Source: Capsicum annuum
Taxonomy: Eukaryota > Streptophyta > Magnoliopsida > Solanales > Solanaceae
Assembly: GCF_002878395.1 (NCBI RefSeq)
Contig: NC_061115.1
Span: 55,577,034 to 55,641,033, forward strand
Direction of reading: 5' to 3'
DNA: 64,000 nt
Shown: positions 1 to 11,650 of the stretch, piece by piece
How positions within the stretch are numbered: the first letter of the stretch is position 1
Layout: every line of letters begins with the position of its first letter
Notes under the pieces: model-generated
The model's database searches: none
Seen by the model: only the letters and a program-made list of their open reading frames with translations
What the model was told of the DNA's origin: nothing
Made by a program: the position numbers and the translations under genes

Positions 1-1787
1 GTTTTCACAAGCCTTTACTTATTCTATACTTCTTGAAATGGTTTAAGGTTACTGAGAGGGTCAAAGTTGTCTTCTCCCAATTCAAATACTATGTTGAGGT
101 ATGGTGCAATATTATTCACTTGACATATGGTCATGTATACTTAGGTGACAATTGGTTTGCACAATATAAAGTACCAAATATGCAAAATTGGCCTAATGTT
201 GCAAGGGACCGATGGGGAAATCGCCTAGTGACGTACATTATGCTCGGGCCGCAAAGAGAAGTATTCACCTACTCCAATCCGAATGATGATGAGAGAAAAA
301 ATATTGAAAGAAGTAAGGGTGTACAAGCTGACTATCTGATAGTAGAAAAAAAAAGGTTATGTGGATCGAAGTGAGGGGATTGCCACCAAATCGAGCTAAC
401 ATTGTTTGTCCTTCTATTTCTATGGACATTTATGTAGGTACCAACACGACAAGTGAAGGAGAGCTGTGCCAAAGTGAAGTTTCTGCCCAAGCTTGTGGAG
501 GACCTTCACAACACAGAAAAGGAGAGTCGACTCAAGGATTCCAAGGTAAAATAACTAACTCTTACACTTTTGTGCATGTGAATGATAATTGTATGGCTAG
601 TAGCCCATTGAGTGTGAGTAGTTGCTTACTTACTTATTAGTCTAATTATTCTTTGCCTTTTATTGATAATACACATGTTTTCAGTGTGGATACACTAGTT
701 GATCCTATTGATGACTAAATTGACTCTTCTTGTAAGATCAATTTATGTCCACCTAGTATTGAAGCCTATATGTTGAACGGTAGTATATCGTCTTGTGTAA
801 TTGGTGTTGATCAACCTATATGTGAAAATTGTCCACCACTTGAGTATGTGTGTGATGTGATTAATTGAACTCAAGTGAGTGAAGTATTTGAAAAAGTTGG
901 TCAACAAAATGGGAGTGAACCCGAGAGCTACTCTTGGGATAATTTTGTGCTTGAAACTACTTTGAAACTTGAAATTGATCTCTTAGAGAGTGAGGAACTT
1001 GTTTGTTCCAAACCTGTTTGTGGGTTCGATCATGAACTCTTTAGGTATAATGTCTTGTTTAAAGATAATATAAACACTCCTAATGATCCTAGTGGTATAA
1101 AAGATGGTATAGCTTACCTTAGAGGCTATAGCAAATATGTTAACCACTATGGTGTGATAATATTCCTCCTAAAGATGGAAATTTCTTCTTGCAAGATGAG
1201 AGTACTCTTAAGGGTAAGGAATGTGTAGTCTTGGAAGTTACTCCTTATTCTACTTTGTATGACTTTATTATTGAGAGTACTCATGGTGATGATTGAAAAA
1301 CTAGTAGTGAGTACACACATGAGGGCACTTTAGTAGAAGTCGACTTGTGTGATACTTTTCTCTACCCTCTATTTTCTTTGGGTGATATGTATGCTACTGT
1401 AGAGAGTATGCCATTGGGCAGAGACCACGGGAAAGGGGAGTGTTTTCTAGACCCGTATCTATGACCACTCTTCCTGTTTGACCCCGGTGACAAATATGGA
1501 AATGGTGATGTTGGTGTACCCAACTTATTTATTGGTCTCCATGACAAGCAAAGTGTCACTCTTGGTGAATCCCATAACCAAATCCTTTGTACATCTTTCA
1601 TTAAGTTTTTAATATTTCCTTTAAAGGTTCCTTGGTTATACTTCAAGTATTTGCCGCCTTGGTGTGATGATGTATATTATTGTGGTAACCCTAACCATCA
1701 TGCCATGAGGATATCGTGCTTATTTGTCATTTCTCTAGTTTTGCAAGGTACGGATTCGAGGTTGAATCCTTTCCAAGAAGGAAAGGA
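1..1787 (+). pseudogene. Internal region of a left-truncated LTR retrotransposon, non-pol part
   Basis: Broken frames run through this stretch (33-374, 359-640, 875-1228, 1651-2016) with stops between them. I recognise no reverse transcriptase or integrase. The first frame holds a weakly gag-like stretch (VKVVFSQFKYYVEVW). The last frame carries DSRLNPFQEG followed by acidic residues just before a TGATAC LTR start. That ending is typical of the polyprotein tail of a CRM-like Ty3 group, and a similar tail occurs in element B at about 20410-20455 and in element E at about 63670-63700. The part in between may be the private internal region of a non-autonomous derivative. Assignment as transposon interior is firm from context; function of the frames is unknown. 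Confidence 0.55.
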
Positions 1788-2682
1788 TGATACAAGTCAA
1801 AAGGTCTCCTTAGAATTCGATGCCATCATTCAAAGTCACTACGTGAAGAATCAAGCTTTAGTCACATGGAGGGCATGGAATCATACTTGGATGGGTTGTT
1901 TTGAGCATGCCACTAAACAAACCCGAGTGTGGAAGATTGCTTGGAGCCTTGAAGACTTGAGGACTCTCGACTTTGGACCACACTTGTTGGTTCACGGTTT
2001 TGGTTTCCTTTATTAAGGGCATTTTGGTCACTTAGCCTTAAGGTCATTTTGGTCACTTATCCTTGTCCAAATGACACTCCATGGCCGCCTCTCCTCATTA
2101 AGGGCATTGGAATCTTTTTTTCTTCCATTATGTAAAATGATTATATATAGTATCTTTTAGGTCTTCTCTCTTTAGTTGTTTAATGATGAAAATATGAGAC
2201 ATTGAAAATTCTCTCTCTTGAGAGTAGAACACCTTTGTGTAGTTCTTAGTTAGGGCTTGGAAAAGACAATATTGTTCTTTGCTTAGAAATTGTGGATCTT
2301 GAGGTGAGTTGACTTTCTTAGCGGTCACCGTAAGAGTGTGGTGTTGTTGCTACATTTATTGGGGTTTTTTGAATTTAATATACTCTTTAGTTCCTAATCT
2401 TTATAATAATCTATGTCTCACTATCTATCTTTACCTTTCTTGCAATTCTGTTAGTGTTTGTATCTTGTAATCATTTGTTCTTGTTGAATCCGAATCTTGT
2501 GTTCATTGTGTTCATCTGTTCTTATTTTATTATTTCTGTTTTGGTGTTAAAATACCTTGTAAACTCGTGATGCTTGTATTGTTGTTGTTGGCCGAAACTA
2601 GCACTCAAAGGGTCCTCGAGTTGCTCTCAATTTGTGGATTTTTTGTGTAGTTCTCGTGCCTTCCGTGGTCATTCTCGTATCA
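1788..2682 (+). repeat. 3' LTR of the leftmost element
   Basis: It starts TGATACAAG directly after the FQEG polyprotein tail, as in element B (TGATACAATCC), and I place the end at ...GTATCA. A TATA-like stretch lies near 2143-2150, followed by a CT-rich transcribed-leader-like segment with the inverted motif CTCTCTTGAGAG near 2213. The polyprotein frame continues open into the LTR to 2016. The 3' boundary is uncertain because an inverted-repeat element begins immediately after it. The 5' LTR lies outside the window. Confidence 0.6.
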
Positions 2683-2863
2683 GTCCTATTATCCCTGGAC
2701 TAATTAAAATTATATTTTTGACAACCTTAGTGCATATATGGCACATACGTGGCACAACACAATGAAGGGTCCACGTAGGCACACGTGTGTGACACGTATG
2801 TGCCACGTAGACACTAACATTGTCAAAAATATAGTTTTAATTAGTTCAGGGGGTAGTAGGACC
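2683..2863. mobile_element. MITE with ~42 bp terminal inverted repeats
   Basis: The left arm (2683-2725) and right arm (2819-2863) are imperfect reverse complements: left reads GGACTAATTAAAATTATATT and right, reversed, reads GAACTAATTAAAACTATATT. The centre also folds, with GGCACATACGTGGCAC facing ACACGTATGTGCCACG. There is no coding capacity. Superfamily is not assigned because no clear target-site duplication was found. Confidence 0.75.
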
Positions 2864-2980
2864 CTCCTAAATTTTGGGTGTCTCAGCCTTTTCGTGTATA
2901 GTTCAAGGTGGAAGTAGAGCATTTTCCCTTGTTAGTTTAAAGTTATGTTACATGCAGGTTAATTTATCTGTTATATCACA

Positions 2981-3236
2981 CTCTCTTCGTTCTTATTTGC
3001 TCTCTTTGGGTTAGACACACATTTTAGTCTCTTACTCCTCTAAAATTAAAAGCAATTTCACTAATATACCCCTAATTAAATTTTATATCTCTTTCCAAAT
3101 CAATAATGATTACATTTATTGAACAAGGGCATAATAAAATGATTTTGTTCGAACTATTTTTGAAAGATAAAGGACCAAATATTTAGAAGTATAAGCACAA
3201 CCTAAATGGTGCAAATAAAAAGGAATGAACATGGAG
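2981..3236. mobile_element. Stowaway-like MITE
   Basis: Left terminus CTCTCTTCGTTCTTATTTGC and right terminus ...GGAATGAACATGGAG are inverted copies, with a TA after the right end and CA (mutated TA) before the left. Stowaway elements of the Tc1/mariner group have CTCCCTC-type ends and TA duplications. AT-rich, non-coding interior. Confidence 0.65.
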
Positions 3237-4060
3237 TATTATATATCTTATTTTGAAGATTACAAATCTCAATTTTTATGAAAACTTACATATAAATATA
3301 TTTATATAATATAGTAAAAGTTCTTTACATTGACCATTTAATTTACTTCATTCTTTTCTTAAAAATTTATTTTTCAAATATCTTTTTTTATGAGTTGACA
3401 TGCATATTAATTGTGATTACACCTAAAATTCATAAGTGAATACAAAAAATGTGCATTCGAAGCCTTGTATGAATATTACTATGTAGTTTTTTTTTTCATT
3501 TCTAGTAAAATATTTATAGACTAATTTAATAATATTTTTTATAAAATTATTTGATAATAAATAAAAAAAATATCTTTAAATAGTTTAACAACTTTGAATT
3601 TTAATCCACCAAGTTCATGCGTGATAGTAGTTTTTGGACAAAAACTAAAATATTAAAAATTTTGAGTATTGAAAATTTTGACGGTGTTAGAATTTTCACT
3701 TAAAAAGTTTAAAATATAACAAAATAAATATATGAAGAAAAAAATTCAAAATTTACCACATAAAAATAAAAAATAATTTTAGTTCTATATAAATAGTCTA
3801 ATATTTCGTGAAAGGAGATTCAGATTATAAATTTATATTTATTTAAAATATTACTTCATAAATAATGTTCTTAAATAAGTTGAGACTTGTAAGTAAAAAT
3901 GTTGCTAACCACATAAAGGATCCACTTAGAAAATATAGACAAATAACCTAGAAAAAAAGTGGCTAATGGAGTTCTTTATTGATACGACTATTGACTAATA
4001 ATTGTACCATTAAATGTGAAATGACAAATATATCCTTGTTCGTTCTCCAGTTCACTCTTC

Positions 4061-4062
<2 letters not shown>
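3237..4062. other. AT-rich intergenic DNA, no gene seen
   Basis: Very AT-rich sequence without a usable open frame. I see no recognisable element ends here. Confidence 0.6.

Positions 4063-4111
<49 letters not shown>
4063..4111. repeat. (AAT)n microsatellite
   Basis: About 16 uninterrupted TAA/AAT triplets. A length-variable simple repeat. Confidence 0.95.
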
Positions 4112-4465
4112 TGTACAACATGTTTGTTTAGTAGGAAAATTTCCTATAAAACAGTCGTAGAAGTATGAACAAGTCTTCTATGCGAAAGGTTAACATAAGA
4201 TCTGTTTAATCTCAACTCCTGATTCATTAATCATCAGAAAAGATTATTATCTTTTTTACTAATCTCCTTCGCTCTTCCACTACTCCGTTATTTTAGAGAC
4301 TGAAAATAAATTTTACTTGAACCTAGCGACTTGAAATACATTAGTAATATCATTCCTACTTGATATATATTGAGTTAGCACCAAGGTGTGTAACATGTGA
4401 ATTGTTACTATTTGGCAAATGAATTTTATTAGAATTACTATTTCCAACCATACTGGCCAACTAAG

Positions 4466-4741
4466 TAGGAGTTTGATCATGAAAACAAAAAAATTTTAAG
4501 TTGGAGTTAGAGTTGAAGTTGTGTTTGACGATGGATGTAAATTGGATCAGAGTTGTTTTTTAATTTATGTCAGTGAAATGAGATAAAAAAAAAAGTGAAA
4601 ATAAGTTTTATTGTTTTCACTTTTCCAAATATAATTTCAAATTGTATTTAGGATTCTTATGACCAAACACTATAATTTTTATTAAAATGAAATAATTTTT
4701 CGGAAAAAAAAAAGTAAAAAATTCTCATGAACAAACACCCC
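4466..4741. mobile_element. MITE with GTTTG(A/T)TCATGA ends
   Basis: Left end GGAGTTTGATCATGA and the reverse complement of the right end, GGGTGTTTGTTCATGA, match. The interior has the near-symmetric AAAAGTGAAAATAAGTTTTA / TTTTCACTTTTCC layout of a folding non-autonomous element. Flanks CTAAGTAG and ATTAGTAG could be a diverged 8 bp duplication, which would suggest hAT. Superfamily uncertain. Confidence 0.65.
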
Positions 4742-4880
4742 AAATTAGTAGGTTAATATAAAATATCACATGATTGAATATAATTTATTATATTGAAGGC
4801 TCTAGAAAAGCCAATTATTACTAAACATATGATTTATGATATTCACTACTAGAACCGTTCCATTTGCATCGAAATTTTCT

Positions 4881-5160
4881 GGCACAATACATAAACATGC
4901 CCTTCAGTTTAGTCTCATATCATATCTATGACCTTCAACTTTAGATGTATATAAGTAGGCACTTAAACTTGTATAATATTGAACAAGTAGATACATGTGT
5001 CCTATGTGTCATCCTACGTGACATCCTACGTGTATTGCCACATAGGGCATGCGTGTCTATTTGTTTAACTTTATATATGTTTAAGTGTCTACTTATGCAC
5101 ACCTTGAAGGTCATTGATGTGATTTGAAGTCAAGTTAAATGACAAATTTATATATTTCGC
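4881..5160. mobile_element. MITE with ~90 bp terminal inverted repeats
   Basis: The left arm (4881 to about 4975) and right arm (about 5070-5160) are inverted copies; both contain GACCTTCAA and AAGTAGRCACTTAAAC. The centre holds an inner palindromic set (TCCTACGTG, CACGTAGGATG types). The frame 4945-5127 is an artefact of this hairpin. Ends are GGCACAATACATAAA / GCGAAATATATAAA. No coding capacity. Confidence 0.8.
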
Positions 5161-5168
5161 CAAATATT

Positions 5169-5874
5169 TTTTAAAGGTGATTCCTGTGAATTTTCATGCA
5201 AAAATTTTCAAAATCATGAGTTTTGGAAAAAAAAATCCAAAAATACCGCAAGTAAGTTTGGCAGAATTAAGCGGAAAAATATTACCCACAAATTTTTTTG
5301 GAGAAATAATTTTGCAAGTATTATATCCATATGTAAATTCCTACTTACACAAAAATAAAACTGGGGAAAAATTCCTCTGAGTATTCGAAGAAAAGACTGT
5401 AGGAAATATTATATAGGGATATTCTTGTGATTATACATGGGGATTTACGTGGGGGTATATATATACTGAGGATTTAATTGGGAATAATATAGCTGTGAAT
5501 TTATGTGGGGATATGTTCCTGAAAATTTTCCTACCGGTATAAAAACATGGAGAATACTTGGAAATAATATAGTTGCGGATTTATGTAGGGATATGTACCT
5601 AGGAAATTTTCTACCAAAATAAATATATGGAAATTTATTTGGAAATAATATAACTGCGAATTTAAGTGGGAATATGTTCCTGGGCATTTTCCTACTGATA
5701 CATGGAAATTCACATGGGAACAATATAGTTGCGGATTTATGTGGAGATATGTTCTTGAGGATTTTATATATATAGAGAGAGAGATTTACTTGAGAACAAT
5801 ATAACTGTAGATATATGTGGGGATATTTTCTTGGGGATCTTCCTATTGGGATAAATATATGAAAATTTGTTCGG
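5169..5874. repeat. Degenerate ~79 bp tandem repeat array, left part
   Basis: Units begin near 5481, 5560, 5641, 5716 and 5792, each with a GGAAATAATATAGTTGCGG-like start, then TTATGTGGGGATATGTTCCT and a TTTTCCTA segment. The spacing is 76-81 bp. 5169-5480 has related but more decayed sequence. The minus-strand frames at 5445-5723 show the repeat as recurring NSQLYYSQ-like peptides and are not a gene. The array is interrupted by the Copia insertion and related sequence resumes at 11466. Confidence 0.75.
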
Positions 5875-6083
5875 TGTTATAAAACAATAAAGAATAGAGA
5901 AAAGGAGAATAGAGAGTAATTGTTATTTCTATTGAAGGATTATTTATAATGAAGGAAACCCTTCTATTAATAGAAAAAATTTTCTCCTAGTTTGAGTAAA
6001 AGACAGATGCTTCAAATCTAATAGATTTCAAAGTAGATCTTGATAGACATTCACTACAACTAATATACATTAATATCATAACA
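5875..6083 (-). repeat. Copia 3' LTR
   Basis: 209 bp, TGTTAT...ATAACA. It is homologous along its length to 11254-11465, with visible substitutions and small indels, so the insertion is not recent. Confidence 0.9.
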
Positions 6084-6093
6084 CTCCCCCCTC
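6084..6093 (-). other. Polypurine tract of the Copia element
   Basis: On the minus strand the sequence GAGGGGGGAG sits directly upstream of the LTR's TGTTATGATA. This is the expected plus-strand DNA priming site and confirms that the element reads on the minus strand. Confidence 0.85.
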
Positions 6094-6225
6094 GAATGTC
6101 TAACAATACGCATATAAGATACCTTATTAAAACCTTACAAGGAAAACCCAATGGAACAAAACCTCGTAAGGAAAAAAGAGTACAACGCGTATTAACTCCC
6201 CCTAATAAGAATATCCTTGAATCTT

Positions 6226-6620
6226 TACATTCCGATCTTGTGCACCATCTTCTTGAAAGTTGGAGTTGAAAGAGACTTGTTGAATAAATCAGCCACATTA
6301 TTACTTGAACGAATCTGTTGTACATTAATATCACCATTCTTTTGGAGCTCATGTGTATAGAAGAGCTTTGGCGAAATGTGCTTCGTTTTAGCTCCTTTTA
6401 TGAATTCACCTTTCAGTTATGCTATGTATGCTGGATTATCTTCATATAAAATTGTGGGTACTTTGTCACATTTCAAGCCATATTTTTGTCGAATGAGATG
6501 TATTATGGACCTCAACCACACACACTTTTGTCTTGCTTCATGAATAGCTATAATGTCAGCGTGATTCAATAAAGTGGCTACGATAGACTGCTTTGTTGAT
6601 CTCCAAGATATGACAGTAGT
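6226..6620 (-). pseudogene. Copia RNase H, C-terminal end of pol
   Basis: Read on the minus strand, this ends with the conserved Copia tail VADLFNKSLSTPTFKKMVHK and a stop near 6226, followed by about 140 bp of untranslated sequence to the polypurine tract. RNase H degrades the RNA strand during reverse transcription. The upstream part contains frame breaks, for example around 6360-6420. Copia identity is clear from the tail; activity is lost. Confidence 0.8.
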
Positions 6621-8114
6621 CTAGCAGTAGTCCATTTCAGTAGTCCCCTTTAGATACCGTAATATGTGTTTGATCTCATTCCAATATCTCCTAGTAGGAG
6701 CAGAACTATACCTTGCTATCAAATTAACGGAAAAGGCAATATCAGGCTTTGTAGTATTTGCAAGATGCATTAATACACCAATTGCACTAAGATATGATAT
6801 TTCAGGATCAAGGAGTTCCTCATTCATTTCTTGAGGTTGGAATGGATCCTTATTCACATCAAGTGATCGAACAACCATCAGAGTACTTAATGGATGTACT
6901 CCATCTATATAGAATCGTTTCAACACCTTTTCTGTGTAGGCAGATTGATGGGCAAAGATATCGTTTGTCAAATGTTCAATTTGTAACCAAGGCATAACTT
7001 TGTCTTTCCAAGATCTTTCATCTCAAATTCTTTCTTTAGGTAATCAATTGTCTTTTGAAGCTCTATTGGTGTTCCAATAAGGTTTATGTCATCGACATAG
7101 ACAGCAAGTATAACAAACTCCGACGTTGTTTTCTTTATGAAAACACATGGGCAAATTTCATCATTCATATAACCTTCTTTAGATAAATATTCACTAAAAT
7201 GGTTATACCACATGCGTCCAGATTGCTTCAAACCATACAATAATTTTGCAATCTAATGAAATTCATTTTCCGAGGCTTTGAACTATATGTTTTCGGTATT
7301 TGAAATCATTCGAGAATTTTCATGTATATCTCATTGTCAAGTGATCCATATAGATAGGTTGTTACCACATCCATCAAATGCATTTCAAGTCTCTCATGGA
7401 TAGTGAAACTAATAAGATAATGCAATGTTATTGCATCCATAACTGGTGAATATGTCTCATCATAATCGACACCGGGCCATTGTGAAAATCCCTATGTAAC
7501 AAGGCGTGCTTTATACTTTTATATTTTATTTTTCTCATTTTTTGAACAAAGACCCATTTATATTCAACTGGCTTAACACCATTAGGTGTTCGATTTATAG
7601 GTCCAAAAACTTCACATTTGGCAAGTTAATTCAATTCAGATTGGATTATTTCTTGCCATTTTGGCAAGTCATTTCTTTGTCGATATTTTGTGACAGATCG
7701 AGGTTCAAGATCCTCGCTATCTTGCATGATTTTTGTTGCAATATTGTATGCAAATACATGATCCATTACTATTTCAGATCGATTCAAATTAGTTTCAACA
7801 TCACTTGAATTTATGGATAGTTTCTCATTTTCTTGAGTCTCAGGCTCATTGTTTCCTTCAGGAATATCAACATTGCTCAAATCTTGAGCTTCCATATGAG
7901 GATCTTTCGTAGTGTCATCTTGACTATTTGTTTTTCTTTTTCTAGGATTTCGATCCTTAGAACCTAATGGTCTATCATGCTTCAAGCATGCTTTAGATTC
8001 ATTAGCTATGATACTAGTGGATGGTCCTTTAGAGACATCAATTTGAATCGGGACATTCTCTGCAGGAATATGTGATTTAGTGATCCATGTCAAATCTGCA
8101 AATGCGTCCGGCAT
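6621..8114 (-). pseudogene. Copia reverse transcriptase and linker
   Basis: Several frames are separated by stops and shifts. 8114-7626 is the acidic linker between integrase and RT, ending KWQEIIQSELN. 7240-6968 begins LLYGLKQSGRMWYNHF-like and includes the catalytic YVDD box intact at 7099-7088. 6995-6621 is the thumb/connection part with YLSAIGVLMHLANTTKPDIA and RYLKGTT. The segment 7620-7245 is heavily broken. RT copies genomic RNA to DNA. The protein would not be made intact. Confidence 0.85.
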
Positions 8115-8207
8115 TTGATTTGCAATTCTCTGTAAATGAATAATCTTTTGTACTTCTTGCTCACAAATAGAAGTTTATGGATCAAGATGAGATAGTGATG
8201 GATTTTT

Positions 8208-9531
8208 TCACAAAATTTCTCTTTTAATGTCACTATTTTCTCTCCCTAATTTTGGAAAAACTATCTCATCAAACCAACAATCTGCAAATTGAGCAATGAA
8301 CATATCTCCCGTTAAGAGTTCAAGATAGCGAATAATGAAGGGTGATTCAAACCCAACATAAATTCCTAACCTTCTTTGGGGCCCATCTTGGTGCGGTTTG
8401 GTGGTGCTATAGGCACATACACACCCCACCCAGAAATTCTCAAATGAGATATACTAGGCTCTTGACCCAAAACTAATTTCAATAGAGAAAATTTATGATA
8501 ATTTATCGATCTAAGACAAACAAGTATTGCAGCATGCAAAATTGCATAACCCCAAACAGAAGTAGGCAACTTAGTTTTCATAAGCAATAGTCTTGCTATC
8601 AACTGCAGATGTTTAATTAATGACTCAGCAAGGCCATTTTGAGAGTAAACATGGGGTACAAGATGTTCCACTCTTATCTAAAAATTTTGCAGTTTTATCA
8701 AGGCGAATAGACTTAATTTAATTATCGGGAAACTGTGTCCGTAATTATATTATTTGTCCCAATAATTTTACAAATGTCAAGTTGCAAGATGACAATAGGC
8801 ACACATGAGACCATCTAGATGGAGTATCTATTCGGACCCTAAAGTATCTAAATGACCCACTAGGTTGGTGAATAGGTCCATAAATATTCCTATGTATGCG
8901 TTTCAAGAACGCGGGGGACTCAATCCCAACTTTTGTTGGCAATGGCCTCACAATCAACTTGCCTTGATAACAAGCATTACATGAAAATTCACCATTTGAA
9001 AGAACCTTCAAATTCTTTAATGGATACCCATTTGAATTTTCTATGATTCGTCTCATCATTATTGATCCTGGATGTCCCAGACGATCATGCCAAAGTACAA
9101 AAGTATTGGAATCAGTAAACTTTCGATTTACTATAGAATGTACCTCAATTGTACAAATCTTTATCCAATACAGGCTAGAAGATAGAGCAGGAAACTTTTC
9201 AATAACACATGTTTGTCCATAGACATTCTTGGTGATACCAAGATATTCAAGATTCATCTCATTAATTTTCTTGATATGATAATCATTTTCACAGATATCT
9301 TTAAAACTCATCAAGTTTCTCCTAGATTTGGAAGAGAACATAACATTATTTATGATGAGTTTAGTTCCCTTAGGCAAGATTATAATGGCTTTTTCGAAGA
9401 CTTCAATCAACATTAATCTTGCCCATGTTTAGATGAGAGAAATATTTCTCGTCTTTGAATATTGTATGTGTAGTGCCAGAATCAGTCAAACATATATCTT
9501 CACAATTTAACAGCTTACTTTGAAAATTATC
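8208..9531 (-). pseudogene. Copia protease, pre-integrase and integrase
   Basis: The aspartic protease signature DSG lies at 9483-9475 in the context LTDSGTTHTIF. It is followed by the pre-integrase zinc-binding region (LWHDRLGHPG, then CNACYQGK) within 9413-8745. The integrase core continues through 8671-8208 (HVYSQNGLAESLIKHLQLIARLL and a C-terminal GRENSDI-like tail). The core is broken near 8680-8745 and again near 8366-8430. Protease processes the polyprotein; integrase inserts the cDNA. The HHCC order marks it as Copia. Confidence 0.85.
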
Positions 9532-9544
9532 CATATCTTCAAAT

Positions 9545-10190
9545 AAAATGACATACACCAAATAAGATATATATTAAATTTTTGTTCAAAGTGATAGCTT
9601 ATACTATTAAAAATTGTTAATCCAACATTACTAAGAAATTTAAAAAATATGTCCAAAAAATATTGAAACAATATAATATTTGATAAGGAATCTAATACGT
9701 AATATTTATTTATAATTAATAGTGCGGAACAGTATCATGCAATACATACAATAATAACATAATATTGTTATATTATATTTTGTCCTACGTTAATATGCAA
9801 TAATAATATAATATTATTATATTATATTTTCTGAACACATATGGATAAGTAATGACTATATGTGAATATTATATTAAAAATATTAACATGCAAAACTAAT
9901 ATTAATATGAACATGCAAAACTAAAAATATTAACATGCAAAATATTAATATGCAATAATGAACACAACAGAAGTTCGTGCAAGTTGCACGTATCATCGTC
10001 TTTTTTTCTTTTTTTAATAATGACGAAATTGAAATTCCATTCACTTAAATAATAAATTACAATAATATAATTGAACTAATCAATACGACTTAAAAACCAA
10101 TACTCATGCAAACAATTACTTTTACATGATTTTTATTCTCTAACTCTTATCAACAATATAAAAAAATTAAAAGTATTCATTCTTCCATGT
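9545..10190 (-). other. AT-rich non-coding spacer between gag and protease
   Basis: About 640 bp with no gag or protease similarity, rich in ATATT and AACATGCAAAA motifs, inside an otherwise collinear Copia element. On the minus strand it starts near a possible donor (CC|GTAAAC, about 10192) and ends near TTTGAAG|AT (about 9540). It could therefore be an intron, an untranslated inter-ORF region or an insertion. Only the lack of coding potential is directly seen. Confidence 0.5.
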
Positions 10191-11180
10191 TTACGGAACC
10201 ATCACCAATCAAGTGATCAATCTTTCCTTTAAGGTGCTAGTAAAAGTCTGCTATATCCAAGCATGTGAGTCAACATTATTTTCAGAGAGAAAGTTAGCCT
10301 CGAGATTTCTCTCTTTCTTCTTTAGTTATGCTTGATAAAGGTCCACTAAGTGCTTGAGAGCACGACAATCACGTAAATAGTGTCCTTTTCCATCACATCA
10401 GAAATAAATAATTGTTTCACATTTCTAATATTTTCTATTTTTATTAGATGAATGATTATCACATGGAACAAGGTTTCTTTCTTGGTCATCACGGCAACGA
10501 CTTTGTCTACGATCACAAACACGTCTATGACCAGGATCACGACCTTTTCCACACCTAGCATGGTGACCGTGCACATCATTCATTTCAGAGAATGGTGCAG
10601 ATCCAGTTGGTCAGTTCTCGTGATTTTTCATCAACAAATCATTATTTTGTTCAGCCACAAGAAGATGAGAACATAGTTCAGTATACTTCTTGAAACCTTT
10701 TTCTCGATATTACTCCTGTAATAGCACATTCGAGACATGAAAAGTGGAGAGCGTCTTTTCCATCATATTGTCATCGTTGACCGTCTCTCCACATAGTTTC
10801 AATTGAGAAGAAATTTTGAACATGGCAGAATTGTACTCATGAGTAGACTTATAGTTTTGAAACCTCAGATGCATTCACTCATATTGTGCTTTCGAGAGGA
10901 TGACCATCTTTAAGTGGTCAAACCTTTCTTTTAAATTATTCCACAATACGAGTGGATCCTTAGTAGTAAGGTATTAAATTTTTAGTACTTCATCAAGCTG
11001 ATGATGCAAAAAAATCATAGCCTTAGCACGATTTTGACTAGATGCTGTATTTTCATTCTTTATGGCGTCTCCAAGACCCATAGCATCTAGGTGGATTTCA
11101 GCATCCAACACCCATGAAATATAGTTCTTGCTAGAACTTTGAAAGGCAACGAACTCACACTATGTAAGATTTTTAGCCAT
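10191..11180 (-). pseudogene. Copia gag with a broken zinc knuckle
   Basis: The start ATG is at 11180-11178 (MAKNLT, then a stop where a Cys or Lys context is expected). Readable gag follows: ISWVLDAEIHLDAMGLGD, KDPLVLWNNLKERFDHLK and LLVAEQNNDLLMKNHEN. The CCHC knuckle is at 10406-10365: its last part CDGKGHYLRDC is intact, but the first Cys is Tyr (TAT) and the next Arg codon is TGA. Gag forms the particle and binds RNA. At least four in-frame stops. Reading frame assigned by family similarity from memory. Confidence 0.8.
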
Positions 11181-11253
11181 ATGAAAAAGGGAAGAAATAA
11201 AAAAATAATACCTTAACCTTAGCCTTCAAATTTGAGATGGTAGAGTCTCGTGC

Positions 11254-11465
11254 TGATAACGTGATAGAGAAGAAGGAGAATAGAGAATAGAGAGAAATAG
11301 TTATTTCTCTTGAAGCATGATTTACAATGAAGGAAGTTCTTCTATTTATAGGGGAAATTTACACCTAGTCATCTGAATAAAAGACAGATGCTTCAATTCC
11401 TAATAGATATCAAAGTAGATCTTGATAGACATTCACTACAACTGATATACATTAATATCATAACA
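11254..11465 (-). repeat. Copia 5' LTR
   Basis: 212 bp, homologous to 5875-6083. In the element's direction it runs TGTTATGATA...CGTTATCA and is followed by the gag leader. The sequence just inside (TCAGCACGAGACTC) is not the usual initiator-Met primer site, so I leave the primer tRNA open. Confidence 0.85.
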
Positions 11466-11650
11466 CTTGGAAATTTAATTATAGGTATTTGTGGGGAAGT
11501 TTTTCTGGGAAATTTTCCTAGGGATATATAGCTAAGGATTTACCTGATGTGAAATTTTTCTTGAAAATTTTCTTACGGTAATTTAATAAAGATACTTTTT
11601 GGGGACTTATTTTTAGTATATATACGAGGGAAGTTACTTGAAATTTTTGT
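11466..11650. repeat. Tandem repeat array, right part
   Basis: Sequence in the style of the 5169-5874 array resumes at once after the Copia element: GGAAATTTAATTATAGG, GGGAAATTTTCCTAGGGATA and CTTACGGTAATTTAATAAAG segments. This shows that the Copia element landed inside the array. Confidence 0.6.

Larger units (their letters stand above)
5875..11465 (-). mobile_element. Complete but decayed Ty1/Copia retrotransposon
   Basis: A 5,591 bp element on the minus strand with LTRs at both ends. Order in its own direction: LTR, gag, AT-rich spacer, protease, pre-integrase and integrase, reverse transcriptase, RNase H, polypurine tract, LTR. Protease to integrase to RT is the Copia (Pseudoviridae) order. 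Ends are TGTTAT...ATAACA. Flanks TTCGG (5870-5874) and CTTGG (11466-11470) look like a 5 bp target duplication with two C/T differences. All coding parts carry stops and shifts, so it cannot move on its own. Confidence 0.9.

Noticed and set aside
5445..5723. Minus-strand frames with a repeated peptide
   Set aside because: Two overlapping frames show the same periodicity, as expected of a tandem repeat read in any frame.
5481..5874. Regularly spaced repeats as a CRISPR array
   Set aside because: Units are diverged end to end with no constant repeat and unique spacers, and the DNA is plant nuclear.
7506..7808. Plus-strand 100-codon frame
   Set aside because: It is the antisense of the Copia RT and linker coding region.
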